Shown here: positions 51,803 to 61,684 of the stretch, piece by piece
Layout: each line of letters starts with the position of its first letter
Numbering within the stretch: position 1 is the stretch's first letter
Assembly: GCA_029858965.1 (NCBI GenBank)
Contig: JAOUDZ010000017.1
Coordinates: 1-64,000 of the forward strand
DNA length: 64,000 nt
DNA from: Cyclobacteriaceae bacterium
GTDB lineage: Bacteria; Bacteroidota; Bacteroidia; Cytophagales; Cyclobacteriaceae
Reading direction: 5' to 3'
Translations under genes and position numbers: made by a program
Notes under the pieces: generated by a model
What the model was told of the DNA's origin: nothing
The model's database searches: none
The model's input: the letters and a program-made list of their open reading frames with translations, nothing else

Positions 51803-53266
51803 GTGAAGCGAAGAAAGGTTATCAAACATATTGGACTTGGATTATCAGCCGGCATTGCATTGCCAGGATGGCTAGCTTCCTGTAAAGGGGATGATCCGGC
51901 ACCTACACCCGGCTATGAAGGAACCGTGGCCATCGTTGGAGCCGGTGCCGCGGGGTTGTATACGGCAGATATTCTAAAGGCGCAAGGCATTAAAGTAATA
52001 CTTTTTGAAGCGTCGGACAGGTTGGGAGGAAGGGTGAAAACCCTTAAAACAACCGACAAGCCATCTGCTTCTTTGATATTCAATTCACTCAGCCCCTTGA
52101 GTAGTGATTTTCCGAATGAACTTGGCGCTGGACAAATTATCGGTTCTGACTCAAGCTGGGGGAAGGTAGTTGAACAATTAAAGTTAACTACAGTTAATCT
52201 GGGCACAGCCACTACCAACAATTACTTCCTGGATGGCGCTTTCGTGGAATCATCGGCTGCCGAAGCTGACTCCGATTTTATTGCAGCGAAGAATTTTTTT
52301 GATAACATCGCTACTTATTCTGGTGGTAACGTTTCTGTACAACAAGCTATCCTATCGGCAGGTATAAGCCCGCGAATGTATGCGATCCTGAATTCCTGGA
52401 TTGGCAATAAATATGGAACCACCAACGAACGCATGAGCATGCTGGCTTTATCGGATGGGTTAAAGCTAGTGACGAGAAATAACGAACTACAGACCTTGTC
52501 AGATAACCCCATGCAGGACGCACTGCTGTCACGATTCAGCAACGTTGCTGTTGATGTCATGTCAAATACCGTGGTTAGTGAAATTGACTACACGGGCGAG
52601 AAAATCGTTATGTATGGTGAGAACACAGCGAGCGCGGAAACCTTTTCTGTCGAAGTGGATAAGGTAATTGTAACGGCACCTGTTTCTATACTGAAAAGTG
52701 GGAGCATATCCTTCACCCCAGGGTTGAATGCAAAGAAAACTGCGGCATTGTCCAGGATGGATATGGATCCAGCACTCCGCATTCTCCTTGATTTCAAAGC
52801 AAATTTCTGGGGAGCAGATTCAGGATTTCTGTATGGCGGAACTACAGCCCCCGACTACTTTACCAGCGGTGCTGGCCGAAGTGATGTTAACAGAACAATG
52901 GCCGTAACCATTGCCGGACCTGAGGCGGCGACCTTATCCGCCCTGGGCAAAGATGCAATACCTGTTTTGCTTGCAGAACTCGACACGATATTTGATGGCA
53001 AAGCAACCCTGAATATCCGTAAGGATCTAAATGATAATATTATTGCAATCATTCAGGATTGGTCGCTAGAACCCTTCATCAAAGGGGGTATGTCTTACGC
53101 AAAACCCGGGGGGACAAACCAGGACCGCATTGACCTTGCCGAACCGGTAAACAGCAAACTTTTCTTCGCGGGTGAAGCTACTGACGTCAATGGAGAATTT
53201 GGCACACTGAATGGAGCGTTGCTTTCAGCAGAACGCGCCGCGCAGGAAGTAATAGATTCAATTTAA
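51803..53266 (+). CDS. Flavin-dependent amine oxidase-like lipoprotein
   Basis: A 487-aa FAD oxidoreductase. The GTG start at 51803 opens MKRRKVIKHIG, a twin-arginine-like n-region, a hydrophobic core and the lipobox LASC (Cys about 27), so export through Tat followed by lipidation is inferred. The dinucleotide motif AIVGAGAAGLYTADIL with EASDRLGGRVKT, and the C-terminal FFAGEATDVNGEFGTLNGAL, place it in the monoamine oxidase group. The substrate is unknown. It stands alone. Confidence 0.82.
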   Translation: MKRRKVIKHIGLGLSAGIALPGWLASCKGDDPAPTPGYEGTVAIVGAGAAGLYTADILKAQGIKVILFEASDRLGGRVKTLKTTDKPSASLIFNSLSPLSSDFPNELGAGQIIGSDSSWGKVVEQLKLTTVNLGTATTNNYFLDGAFVESSAAEADSDFIAAKNFFDNIATYSGGNVSVQQAILSAGISPRMYAILNSWIGNKYGTTNERMSMLALSDGLKLVTRNNELQTLSDNPMQDALLSRFSNVAVDVMSNTVVSEIDYTGEKIVMYGENTASAETFSVEVDKVIVTAPVSILKSGSISFTPGLNAKKTAALSRMDMDPALRILLDFKANFWGADSGFLYGGTTAPDYFTSGAGRSDVNRTMAVTIAGPEAATLSALGKDAIPVLLAELDTIFDGKATLNIRKDLNDNIIAIIQDWSLEPFIKGGMSYAKPGGTNQDRIDLAEPVNSKLFFAGEATDVNGEFGTLNGALLSAERAAQEVIDSI

Positions 53267-53301
53267 GTGACCTGTTACCCTGTGGCACAGTTGTTCCTTG
53301 A

Positions 53302-54090
53302 TCAGCTTTGGAGCACTTCGCGTATAAGAATCCAGCACCCCATAACAAGGATAAACCATCCAAACATTTTTCGCAATTGTCTTGATGTCACTTTTTGTGA
53401 TAGTACGTTCCCGATCAATATACCAACAACAGCCAGTCCGGTTATTGTCAGCAGGAATTGCCAATCCATCGAATAGTTAAAGAGATCGCCCATAAAGCCC
53501 ATTAATGAGTTGATCGCGATAATAAACAGTGACGTTCCAACGGCCGCCTTAAAGGTCAACCCTGTTAACAATACCAGCGCAGGTATGATAAGAAATCCTC
53601 CACCCGCACCTACAAGGCCCGTAAGGAATCCTATCAACAAACCTTCGAGAATTACTAGAAATGTCCTGAAGCGTTCCGGATCATTCTCGCGCTCCCGACG
53701 CTCCCTGATCATGGAAACGGAGGCAAGTACCATAAGCAATGCAAATAGTCCGAGGAGCAATAAACGCTTCGAAAGGATAAAGCCATCAGCTTGCCAGATA
53801 ATATCAGGGATGGCATGGACTACCCATCTGCGTGTAGCAAAGATGCTGACAATTGAAGGTATCCCAAAAAACAGACCTGTCCTTACATTTACCAGATGCT
53901 CTTTATACTTCGGAATTGCCCCGACAAGACTGGTTGTCCCGACAATGAACAAGGAGTAGGCCGAAGCCAGGACAATATCAAAATGAAAAAGATAAACCAG
54001 GATCGGAATCGACAGAATTGAACCACCTCCTCCCAGGATTCCCAGGATAAGACCAATGCAGACAGAAGCAAAGTATCCAATGATCTCCAT
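53302..54090 (-). CDS. TSUP (TauE/SafE) family transporter
   Basis: A 262-aa membrane protein with about eight helices in two repeats. Each repeat starts with a Gly-rich turn: LGGGGSILSIPILVYL and GLVGAGGGFLIIPALVLL, hallmark of the sulfite/sulfonate exporter TauE/SafE family. The substrate is uncertain and no sulfur genes are nearby. It is convergent with the amine oxidase gene. Confidence 0.85.
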   Translation of the reverse strand: MEIIGYFASVCIGLILGILGGGGSILSIPILVYLFHFDIVLASAYSLFIVGTTSLVGAIPKYKEHLVNVRTGLFFGIPSIVSIFATRRWVVHAIPDIIWQADGFILSKRLLLLGLFALLMVLASVSMIRERRERENDPERFRTFLVILEGLLIGFLTGLVGAGGGFLIIPALVLLTGLTFKAAVGTSLFIIAINSLMGFMGDLFNYSMDWQFLLTITGLAVVGILIGNVLSQKVTSRQLRKMFGWFILVMGCWILIREVLQS

Positions 54091-54230
54091 ATCCTTAAAC
54101 TAGCCAGATAGTTGTGCAAAATGAATTAATGACAAGGAAATTTTTTAGTGAAATAGTGAAATTAAACTACTAATCTGGTAGCGTTTGAGGAATTCATAAA
54201 AAATTCAGGTTTTGTAATCAGCTAAGCGTT

Positions 54231-54920
54231 TTACAGACGACTATATTCAACAATGAATACATCCGGGAATTTGTTTCTTACTTCTTCACGAAATTCTTCA
54301 GCCTTTGCGCGCGTGGGGAACTGTCCCAGGATGAGCCCATAGTACTTCACACCGTTAATGATCTTCACCTGTACCGTGATTTCCTTTTTGTAAGAGTTTT
54401 TTAGGTTATCGGAGAGGCGCATCAGATTAACCAACTCCTGATAGGTGCCAACCTGGACGCCATACCCTTTCGGCTTCTTTCTGGAGATTTCAAATCCATA
54501 AAACTCTTTTTCGTCAACGGTTACCTGGTCAATTGTTCTGCCCATGTCGCTTACTTTCCCATCGCCTGGGTCAACAACTTCTAATTTTACTTCGGCCAAA
54601 CCATGATTTAAGAAGTCCAGCTGCTCTGCCGCAGCTTTGGAAAGATCGATAATCCTGCCTTCAACATAAGGACCTCGGTCATTGATGGTCACTTCAACTG
54701 ACTTGCTATTTTCCATATTTGTGACCCGGACTATGGTTCCAAAAGGAAGCGTTTTGTGTGCAGCCGTTAATTTACTGTGCCTGTATTTCTCTCCGCTGGC
54801 AGTAGGTATCCCTTCGAACTTATCCGCGTAGAAAGATGCTTTTCCCGTTTGGACCTGGGCGTGAGAAGCCACAACAAAAAAAACAGAGGCAATCGTAGAA
54901 AACAGTATGCTCAATCTCAT
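54231..54920 (-). CDS. RlpA-like septal ring lytic transglycosylase with SPOR domain
   Basis: About 229 aa, with a signal peptide from ATG 54920 (cleavage near SHAQ), a double-psi beta-barrel (about 20-105) containing GKASFYADKFEG, TAAHKTLPFGT and NDRGPYVEGRIIDLS, and a C-terminal SPOR domain (about 150-228, GYGVQVGTYQE to the end) that binds denuded glycan at division sites. The frame reaches 54947, but a predicted promoter starts transcription near 54950, making ATG 54920 the sensible start. Confidence 0.88.
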   Translation of the reverse strand: MRLSILFSTIASVFFVVASHAQVQTGKASFYADKFEGIPTASGEKYRHSKLTAAHKTLPFGTIVRVTNMENSKSVEVTINDRGPYVEGRIIDLSKAAAEQLDFLNHGLAEVKLEVVDPGDGKVSDMGRTIDQVTVDEKEFYGFEISRKKPKGYGVQVGTYQELVNLMRLSDNLKNSYKKEITVQVKIINGVKYYGLILGQFPTRAKAEEFREEVRNKFPDVFIVEYSRL

Positions 54921-54955
54921 GGGATAATTGGTTATGTGGGGACCCATTTACGGGT

Positions 54956-54963
54956 CAAAAATA
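54956..54963 (-). promoter_or_regulatory. Predicted -7 element for the rlpA-like gene (TATTTTTG)
   Basis: The minus strand reads TATTTTTG, an exact TAnnTTTG match, with a TGTG in the -33 zone about 19 bases further. Transcription would begin near 54950, leaving about 30 bases before ATG 54920. Confidence 0.45.
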
Positions 54964-55066
54964 ATGCTGCTGCATGAATTTCCACATAAAAATGGCTTTC
55001 ATAAAGTATGCAAAAAGAAATATGCCCCAGAATTCGCTCAAGCTAGCGAATTAGGCATTTAAACTA

Positions 55067-55074
55067 TACCTTTG
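55067..55074 (+). promoter_or_regulatory. Predicted -7 element for guaB (TACCTTTG)
   Basis: TACCTTTG matches TAnnTTTG exactly. Transcription would start near 55080, 26 bases before the ATG at 55107; the longer start at 55086 would leave almost no leader. Confidence 0.48.
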
Positions 55075-55106
55075 CCCTGCAAATAATGGATCGTAAATTA
55101 TTTGCC

Positions 55107-56579
55107 ATGCCACTCGACACTTCCAAATTTCTCTTTGAGGCCCTCACCTATGATGACGTGCTTCTGGTCCCGGCGTATTCTGAAGTCCTTCCCCGTGAAA
55201 CTGACACCGCCAGTAACCTTACTTCTAAAATCAGGCTGAACATTCCCCTGGTATCGTCTGCCATGGACACCGTAACAGAAGCTGAGTTGGCGATCAGCGT
55301 TGCGATGGAAGGGGGCATGGGGTTCATCCACAAAAACATGAAGGTTGAACTGCAGGCCGAGCAGGTGCGCAAGGTAAAACGATCTCAAAGCGGGCTCATC
55401 ATTGACCCCATTACTCTTACCATTCACTCCACCGTACAGGAGGCAGAAAATATCATGCGCGAGTTCAAGATAGGAGGTATTCCAATCATCGATGACAACA
55501 ACAAACTTGTTGGAATCATTACAAACCGCGATCTACGATTTCAGAAGGATATGAATGTACCGGTGGAACGGATTATGACAAAAGATAATCTGATCACTGC
55601 CCCGGAAGGCATAACCCTGCAACAGGCAGAGGGTACCTTAAAAAAATATAAAATTGAAAAGCTCCCCATTATCAGTAAGAAAGGAAAGCTTGTGGGACTG
55701 ATTACATTCAAAGACATTCAGAAGAAGAAAAACAAACCTACGGCCTGTCAGGATACTTTTGGAAGATTGCGTGTAGGCGCTGCCGTTGGTGTGACGCCAG
55801 ATATTCTTGACCGGATCGAAGCCTTAAAAGCGGCGGGTGCTGATGTAATCAGTATCGATACGGCGCATGGTCATTCAAAAGGGGTTATGGATGCGGCAAA
55901 GCGTGTAAAAAAGAAATACCCCGAGCTTGACCTGATCGTTGGAAACATCGCTACGGCCGAAGCTGCACGGGCATTAGCCAAAGTGGGTGCCGACGCAATA
56001 AAGGTGGGGGTAGGCCCGGGTAGTATTTGTACTACCCGCGTAGTTGCCGGCGTAGGATTGCCACAACTTTCTGCCGTATATGAAGCAGCGAAAGCACTGA
56101 AAGGTTCTGGTGTTTGTGTCATTGCTGATGGGGGTATTCGTTTTTCCGGAGATGTTGTCAAAGCAATTGCTGCCGGCGCTGATAGTGTCATGATCGGCTC
56201 CCTGCTGGCCGGAACTGAAGAGGCCCCTGGCGAAGTGATAATTTACGAAGGAAGAAAATTCAAAACATACCGGGGTATGGGGTCATTGGAGGCGATGGAA
56301 GACGGCTCGAAAGACCGCTACTTCCAGGATGCGGAAGACGACATCAAGAAGTTGGTGCCGGAAGGTATCTCCGGCCGTGTTCCTTACAAAGGTCTGGTAT
56401 CGGAAGTGCTCTACCAGCTTACTGGCGGGCTGAGGGCCGGCATGGGCTACTGCGGAGCCAAAAACATAGAGAAACTCAAGCAGGCAAAATTTGTAAAAAT
56501 CACGGCGGCAGGGGTATATGAAAGCCATCCGCACGATGTTACCATTACCCGGGAGGCGCCGAATTACAGCAGGAAGTAG
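55107..56579 (+). CDS. guaB: Inosine-5'-monophosphate dehydrogenase
   Basis: NAD-dependent oxidation of IMP to XMP, the first step to GMP; gmk at the window start acts later in the same pathway. About 490 aa from ATG 55107 (family start with [15 protein letters not shown]). A tandem CBS pair lies at about 95-210, the phosphate and catalytic loop is [15 protein letters not shown] with the active-site Cys, and the flap region is RYFQDAED. All parts are intact. ATG 55086 is possible but less likely. Confidence 0.97.
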   Translation: MPLDTSKFLFEALTYDDVLLVPAYSEVLPRETDTASNLTSKIRLNIPLVSSAMDTVTEAELAISVAMEGGMGFIHKNMKVELQAEQVRKVKRSQSGLIIDPITLTIHSTVQEAENIMREFKIGGIPIIDDNNKLVGIITNRDLRFQKDMNVPVERIMTKDNLITAPEGITLQQAEGTLKKYKIEKLPIISKKGKLVGLITFKDIQKKKNKPTACQDTFGRLRVGAAVGVTPDILDRIEALKAAGADVISIDTAHGHSKGVMDAAKRVKKKYPELDLIVGNIATAEAARALAKVGADAIKVGVGPGSICTTRVVAGVGLPQLSAVYEAAKALKGSGVCVIADGGIRFSGDVVKAIAAGADSVMIGSLLAGTEEAPGEVIIYEGRKFKTYRGMGSLEAMEDGSKDRYFQDAEDDIKKLVPEGISGRVPYKGLVSEVLYQLTGGLRAGMGYCGAKNIEKLKQAKFVKITAAGVYESHPHDVTITREAPNYSRK

Positions 56580-56710
56580 AATAAATTTCTACGGAAATAA
56601 CTAACTTTCACAGCTGAAATCCTGAATCTTCAATTGAAGAAAGTGAGTATAAGCGTTGTCCCTTATATTTTCCGGCTTCCACGTCTGCACATCGTTTTTC
56701 CTCATGCTGT

Positions 56711-58882
56711 GTGGAACAATTGTTGTCTCAGCGGGGTTTTCTCAAACCGGCCCCAATAATTATTCCTATAATTGTAAGGCCAATCAAAAAATTGGCTTTT
56801 TTTGGGTTCAACCAGCATTTTGTGCACACAAAAGCGATAACCAGACTACTCTTTACGGTGGGTTTTATTACCTGGCTGGCCTTGGTGTTTACGGACCTGT
56901 CTGTCCTGTTCAGCTCCGCTAATGACATCAAACCTGATTTGCCCACATGGCTGCCAGGCGTTATGCTCAACCTTTTCATCCTTTCGCTCTTCTATTACTA
57001 CAAGCTCAAAATTGAAAGGGATGAAGTGCTGAATTTTGTAGACTTGTTGTGGAGAGTATTTGCCACCGGGCTTGTCGCAACAGTAGTTTCCCTCGCGCTC
57101 CGCTTGGTAGAGTTCCTGTTGAATGACACCAAACTTACCACACACATCGTATTTAAGGATCTGATCTACCTGATCAATCTTGGTCTGATGATAAGTTTCC
57201 TGATGATGGCGTTCAGCGCATGGAAACGGCTCATTTTATATCAGAAGTCAAAATGGCTTTTGCGACTCTGGGCTTTTTTTGAATTCGGTTTGCTGGCAAG
57301 TCTGGTCTATAACAGTTTTAAGATACCTCTTGTTGAATGGCTCTATGGTACACTGCTTGGCATTTTTGTGGTGGCAGGCCTTGTACTTTCCGGAAATATG
57401 AAGTGGGTCGCATTCCTGAATTTCAGGCAGAAATGGACCAGCTTGTTGCTGCTCCTGCTCACAATATTTTACCTGCTTTACATCTTCTATACGAACAGCG
57501 CATTGACTGAAAGCATAGGAAACATTTCACCTTATTTTACAGACTATCGGTATCACATCTTTGTTTTGTCGCTGATCGTATTTGTTACTATCTACAGTAT
57601 TTTTTCTTTCCTGGTGATATTATTTAATCTGCCGACTACCTCCGTTTTTGAGCAGAAACTGGAAGAGGTTGTAAATTTTCAACGCATCAGTCAGTCTATC
57701 CAAACAGAGCAAAGCGAAGAAAGCGTGTATAATATTCTATTGGAAACTTCTGTTAGCTCTGTATTCGCAGATGCGGCCTGGCTGGAGATCAACAGCAATG
57801 CCCAGGAACAAAAACTCTTCACCTACAAGATAACGGACAAGGAATCGCAAGAAATCATCAATCACCTCAACGCTCATCACATTAAGGGAGTGTTCGATCA
57901 GGGGAATGAAAAAACGAAAAACCTGTCAAAGCATTTGGCTTCACTACGAGGTTCAAGGTTTCGTTCAATCCTGGCTTTTCCGATTTATGTAAAAGGCGAG
58001 AACATCGGTAACCTTGCCTTATTGAAAGAATTACCGGAGGGCTTCAACAAGGAAATGACAAAAATCGTTTCCACATTTTCGAACCAGGCGGGTATCTCGA
58101 TAGAGAACTTCAGGTTGATGGAAGAAGCTTTGCAAAACGAACGCTACAAGGAAGAGTTGAAAATTGCAAAGACGGTGCAAAAAAGTTTGTTGCCGACGCT
58201 GCTCGAACAGGACAAAGACTTTGAAATCGCAGCTTTTTCAGAATCCGCCGATGAAGTAGGCGGTGACTATTATGATACCTTGCGCATTAACGACCATCTG
58301 ATTTCTATTATTATTGCGGACGTTTCGGGCAAAGGGACCACAGCCGCATTCCACATGTCGCAGATGAAAGGAATTTTTCACAGCCTGGCGCAAAGCGATA
58401 TGGAGCCGGATAATTTCATGGTACATGCTAATCAGGCATTGGTCTACTGTCTGGAGCGTGGCTCATTCATTTCAGCTACCTATTTCGTTATCAATACAGA
58501 GACCAAAAAAATTAAGTATGCCCGGGCAGGGCATTGCCCCGTGCTGTATTACTCGTCCCTAAGCAAGCAGGTAACATATTTTAAAGACAAGGGTGTGGCG
58601 TTGGGAATGGTACGCAACAAAACTTATACTAATTTCATTCACGCATATGAGTTCGAATATGTACAAGGAGACTTGATGGTGCTCTATACCGACGGCATTA
58701 CGGAGGCAAAAAATAGCAAGGGAGAAGAATTTGGATACAATAGATTGCTTGAAAGTGTTGAGGAAGTCTCTTCACTTTCCGCTGCCCAGGTCCAGGACCA
58801 CTTGATCAAGAATTTGTATGCTTTTTCGGGTACTGATAATATTGATGATGATTATACAACAATGATTGTCAGGTTCAATTAA
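56711..58882 (+). CDS. Membrane GAF-PP2C (SpoIIE/RsbU-type) phosphatase
   Basis: A 723-aa sensor phosphatase. The N-terminal part has about eight hydrophobic helices (to about residue 310), followed by a GAF domain (about 325-470) and a PP2C/SpoIIE domain (about 490-720). Acidic metal ligands are intact in DEVGGDYYDTLRI, IIIADVSGKGTTAAF, LYTDGITEAKN and DDDYTTMIVRF. RsbU-like enzymes dephosphorylate an STAS antagonist, and such a gene follows after 57 bases. The start is GTG 56711 and may be slightly downstream (TTG 56792), as the first 27 residues look atypical. Confidence 0.85.
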   Translation: MEQLLSQRGFLKPAPIIIPIIVRPIKKLAFFGFNQHFVHTKAITRLLFTVGFITWLALVFTDLSVLFSSANDIKPDLPTWLPGVMLNLFILSLFYYYKLKIERDEVLNFVDLLWRVFATGLVATVVSLALRLVEFLLNDTKLTTHIVFKDLIYLINLGLMISFLMMAFSAWKRLILYQKSKWLLRLWAFFEFGLLASLVYNSFKIPLVEWLYGTLLGIFVVAGLVLSGNMKWVAFLNFRQKWTSLLLLLLTIFYLLYIFYTNSALTESIGNISPYFTDYRYHIFVLSLIVFVTIYSIFSFLVILFNLPTTSVFEQKLEEVVNFQRISQSIQTEQSEESVYNILLETSVSSVFADAAWLEINSNAQEQKLFTYKITDKESQEIINHLNAHHIKGVFDQGNEKTKNLSKHLASLRGSRFRSILAFPIYVKGENIGNLALLKELPEGFNKEMTKIVSTFSNQAGISIENFRLMEEALQNERYKEELKIAKTVQKSLLPTLLEQDKDFEIAAFSESADEVGGDYYDTLRINDHLISIIIADVSGKGTTAAFHMSQMKGIFHSLAQSDMEPDNFMVHANQALVYCLERGSFISATYFVINTETKKIKYARAGHCPVLYYSSLSKQVTYFKDKGVALGMVRNKTYTNFIHAYEFEYVQGDLMVLYTDGITEAKNSKGEEFGYNRLLESVEEVSSLSAAQVQDHLIKNLYAFSGTDNIDDDYTTMIVRFN

Positions 58883-58939
58883 CCGCAAGTCGGGAAAAAC
58901 ATAGAAGGAACATTAATATTCAAATAACGTTTATAACCT

Positions 58940-59284
58940 ATGATCCACATCAAGAGACTCCAAGAAGACGGAGCAGATATTATCGCACTAATTGGCGAAA
59001 TAGATGCGAGTTCCTCCATTGAGCTTGACCTGGCCATTGCTAAAAGTGTTGGAGAAGGATTTATTAAAATCCTCGTCGACTGCAGCGCGCTGGAATACAT
59101 CTCCTCAGCTGGGTTAGGTGTATTTATGTCGTACATAGAGGAGTTTAATGACCGGAATATTAGGATGGTCTTGTTTGGCATGAGTGATAAGGTCGCCAAT
59201 ACATTTGATATACTTGGCCTAAATGAGTTGTTGAAAATCGGGAAAGACAAAGTTCAAGCGAAGAAGATTGTAAATGAACTATAA
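58940..59284 (+). CDS. STAS-domain anti-sigma-factor antagonist (RsbV-like)
   Basis: A 114-aa single STAS domain. The phosphorylatable Ser lies in ALEYISSAGLGVFMSYI, within the standard D-S-SAGL context. By homology, the kinase at 59274 phosphorylates it and the PP2C protein at 56711 dephosphorylates it. The gene overlaps the kinase gene by 11 bases, so the two are made together. Confidence 0.92.
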   Translation: MIHIKRLQEDGADIIALIGEIDASSSIELDLAIAKSVGEGFIKILVDCSALEYISSAGLGVFMSYIEEFNDRNIRMVLFGMSDKVANTFDILGLNELLKIGKDKVQAKKIVNEL

Positions 59285-59693
59285 ATTTAAAGTTGGTTGT
59301 AACATCGAAAACCTGAAGAACGTCCGGGACTTTATCCGTGGCGCACTGAAAAACCATGCCATTTCCGAGTTGGAGATAAGCGAGATTGTGCTGGCCCTGG
59401 ATGAGATGTGTTCAAACCTAATCATACACGCACACAACTGTAACCCCGATGATTTGTTTGAGCTCAACATCCGGATTGAAAAAGAGAAACCGCTGGTGTT
59501 CGAGCTTATTGATGACGGCACCGTGTTTGATATCAATGAATTCAACACACCTGGTATTGACAGCATAATCCACCAAAAGCGCAAGGGAGGATTGGGCATT
59601 CGACTTGTTAAATCGATCATGGACAAAGTCGAATACCAAAAACATGAAGGCAGAAACATCTGCCGCCTTGTCAAAACCGTCCAATTCAAGTAA
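59274..59693 (+). CDS. RsbW-like serine kinase / anti-sigma regulatory factor
   Basis: A 139-aa GHKL (HATPase_c_2) protein. The N box is LALDEMCSNLIIHAHN, G1 is ELIDDGTVFD, and G2 is GGLGIRLVKSIMD. RsbW-type proteins bind and inhibit a target, often a sigma factor, unless caught by dephosphorylated antagonist. No sigma factor or other obvious target is encoded next to it. Parvulin genes follow after 20 bases. Confidence 0.9.
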   Translation: MNYKFKVGCNIENLKNVRDFIRGALKNHAISELEISEIVLALDEMCSNLIIHAHNCNPDDLFELNIRIEKEKPLVFELIDDGTVFDINEFNTPGIDSIIHQKRKGGLGIRLVKSIMDKVEYQKHEGRNICRLVKTVQFK

Positions 59694-59713
59694 ATCAGAA
59701 GCGTACGAAACTT

Positions 59714-61684
59714 ATGTTGAAATGTGCAGCCTTGATGCTATTCTGCAGTACAATTATTTCCTTCAGCGTTGGCCAGGATAAGAATGGTAAAGAAAGAAGG
59801 GATAAGACCATCGCGGTTTTTTCCATAGAAGGAAACCCGGTTACAGTCGATGAATTCGTATACCTGTATAAGAAGAATCATCAAAATGAAGCGGAAGATT
59901 TTACGGAAGAGAAAGTGGATGAGTATATGAAGTTGTTTATCAACTTTAAGCTTAAAGTGCAAGAGGCACGGCATCGAGGTTTGGATACGCTGGATTCCTT
60001 TGTGAAAGAATACAATTCCTACAAAGATGAATTACGCAAGCCTTACCTGCCTGACGCCAAACTTGCAGACAGTTTGGTGAGACTGACTTATGACAGAATG
60101 AAATACGATGTCAAAGCCTCCCACATATTGATCAGCGTAAAGGCTGATGCCCTTCCGGAAGATACACTGAAGGCCTATACCAAAATTACAGATATCAGAA
60201 ATCGCATCATCGCAGGCGAAGATTTTTCAAAAGCGGCTGCGATGTATTCTGAGGATCCTTCTGCAAAAAGCAATCAGGGGAATCTGGGCTATTTTACAGC
60301 GCTGCAAATGGTCTTTCCTTTCGAGACTGCGGCGTATCAAACCCGACAGGGGGATGTCAGTTTGCCAGTAAGGACGAAATTTGGGTATCATATCATTAAG
60401 GTGTTTGACAAAAGACCTGCTCAGGGGGAGGTAGAGGTTTCCCACATCATGACACGTACCGGCGATGAAAGAGACAATGAAAAGGCGAAGAATACGATTT
60501 TCACAATTTACGATCAATTGCAGGCCGGTGTGAATTGGGAAGATTTATGCAGGGAGTATTCTGAAGATCCTGCGACAAAGGACAATGGTGGGAGACTCAG
60601 GCCCATTGGGACCGGCGCCATGGCCGCAGTGCCTGAATTCGAAAGGATAGCGTTTTTCCTGCAAAAGCCGGGAGAGATATCAGACCCTTTTCAAACCCAA
60701 TATGGATGGCACATTATCCGCCTTGAGAAGAGAATACCATTACCGTCCTTTCAGGCAATAGAACCTTCATTGAAAAGTCGTGTGTTGCGCGATGAACGGA
60801 CGGAGTTATCTAAGCAGGCTACCCAAACCAGGTTGCGCAAGGCATATCAGCTCAAGGAAGATCAATCCGTTAAGACTGCAGTATTGGCTTTGGCTGACTC
60901 CAGCCTCATGAAGGGAGCATGGAGGAGCCCGGATTTTCCGGATAGTGAGACAAGTGTATTGTTCTACCTGCGCAGCGGGGCCTACACCGCGCGGGATTTT
61001 CTTGCCTATGCGCAACAGAACCAGCGGTCTAATGCGCTGCCGCCAGTAAAATATCTTGAGCAGCTGTACAACAATTTCATTGATGCCAGCATCCTTCAAC
61101 TGGCTGAGGAAAAAATCATAAATGAGAATCCCACGTATCGTTACCTGCTTAGGGAATACTATGAAGGGATCCTGTTATTTGAAATCATGGAAAAGGAGGT
61201 CTGGAACAAGGCCTCTGACGACTCGGTAGGGCAGCATGAATACTATGCGAACCATGTTTCAAATTATTTGGCCGGGGAGCGAGCTAATGTAGTGCTGTAT
61301 TCATCAAAAAACGGCGATTTTGGGGCCCCGCTAAAAGAAATCATCGTGACCGGTGATGAGGCTAAGATTCAGGAATTTGTTACTGACCAAAAAATCAAAA
61401 CCGAGTCTGGATTTTACGGACAGGAAGAAAAACTAGTTTTCCAGAAGATACCCTGGGCAGCCGGTGTTTATTCTGCAGAAAACAGCGGAATATATTACCT
61501 TGCGTGGCTTAAGGATATACTGCCACCTGGTCCGATGTCGTTTGAGGAATGCAGACCGCGGGTAATTTCTGATTATCAGGCTTTTTTGGAGAAAATGTGG
61601 TTAGAACAGCTAAGAAAGAAGTATACCGTAAAGGTCAATGAAAAGGGGAAACGATATATTTTACACCAATTGGGGGCGAATTAG
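59714..61684 (+). CDS. Periplasmic peptidylprolyl isomerase with two parvulin domains
   Basis: A 656-aa exported protein: a signal peptide (about 1-21, ending FSVGQD), an N-terminal helical domain with FINFKLKVQEARHRGLDT, then two parvulin domains (about 133-240 with KASHILISVKA and FGYHIIKV; 242-345 with VEVSHIMTRTG and YGWHIIRLEKR). A long C-terminal helical region follows, with another chaperone-like part. Such proteins help outer-membrane protein folding. It begins an isomerase/chaperone triplet that follows the partner-switching genes. Confidence 0.9.
   Translation: MLKCAALMLFCSTIISFSVGQDKNGKERRDKTIAVFSIEGNPVTVDEFVYLYKKNHQNEAEDFTEEKVDEYMKLFINFKLKVQEARHRGLDTLDSFVKEYNSYKDELRKPYLPDAKLADSLVRLTYDRMKYDVKASHILISVKADALPEDTLKAYTKITDIRNRIIAGEDFSKAAAMYSEDPSAKSNQGNLGYFTALQMVFPFETAAYQTRQGDVSLPVRTKFGYHIIKVFDKRPAQGEVEVSHIMTRTGDERDNEKAKNTIFTIYDQLQAGVNWEDLCREYSEDPATKDNGGRLRPIGTGAMAAVPEFERIAFFLQKPGEISDPFQTQYGWHIIRLEKRIPLPSFQAIEPSLKSRVLRDERTELSKQATQTRLRKAYQLKEDQSVKTAVLALADSSLMKGAWRSPDFPDSETSVLFYLRSGAYTARDFLAYAQQNQRSNALPPVKYLEQLYNNFIDASILQLAEEKIINENPTYRYLLREYYEGILLFEIMEKEVWNKASDDSVGQHEYYANHVSNYLAGERANVVLYSSKNGDFGAPLKEIIVTGDEAKIQEFVTDQKIKTESGFYGQEEKLVFQKIPWAAGVYSAENSGIYYLAWLKDILPPGPMSFEECRPRVISDYQAFLEKMWLEQLRKKYTVKVNEKGKRYILHQLGAN

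Noticed and set aside
56656-56922. An 88-aa open frame overlapping the start of the phosphatase gene
   Set aside because: It is out of frame with the conserved helices that follow and has no motif.
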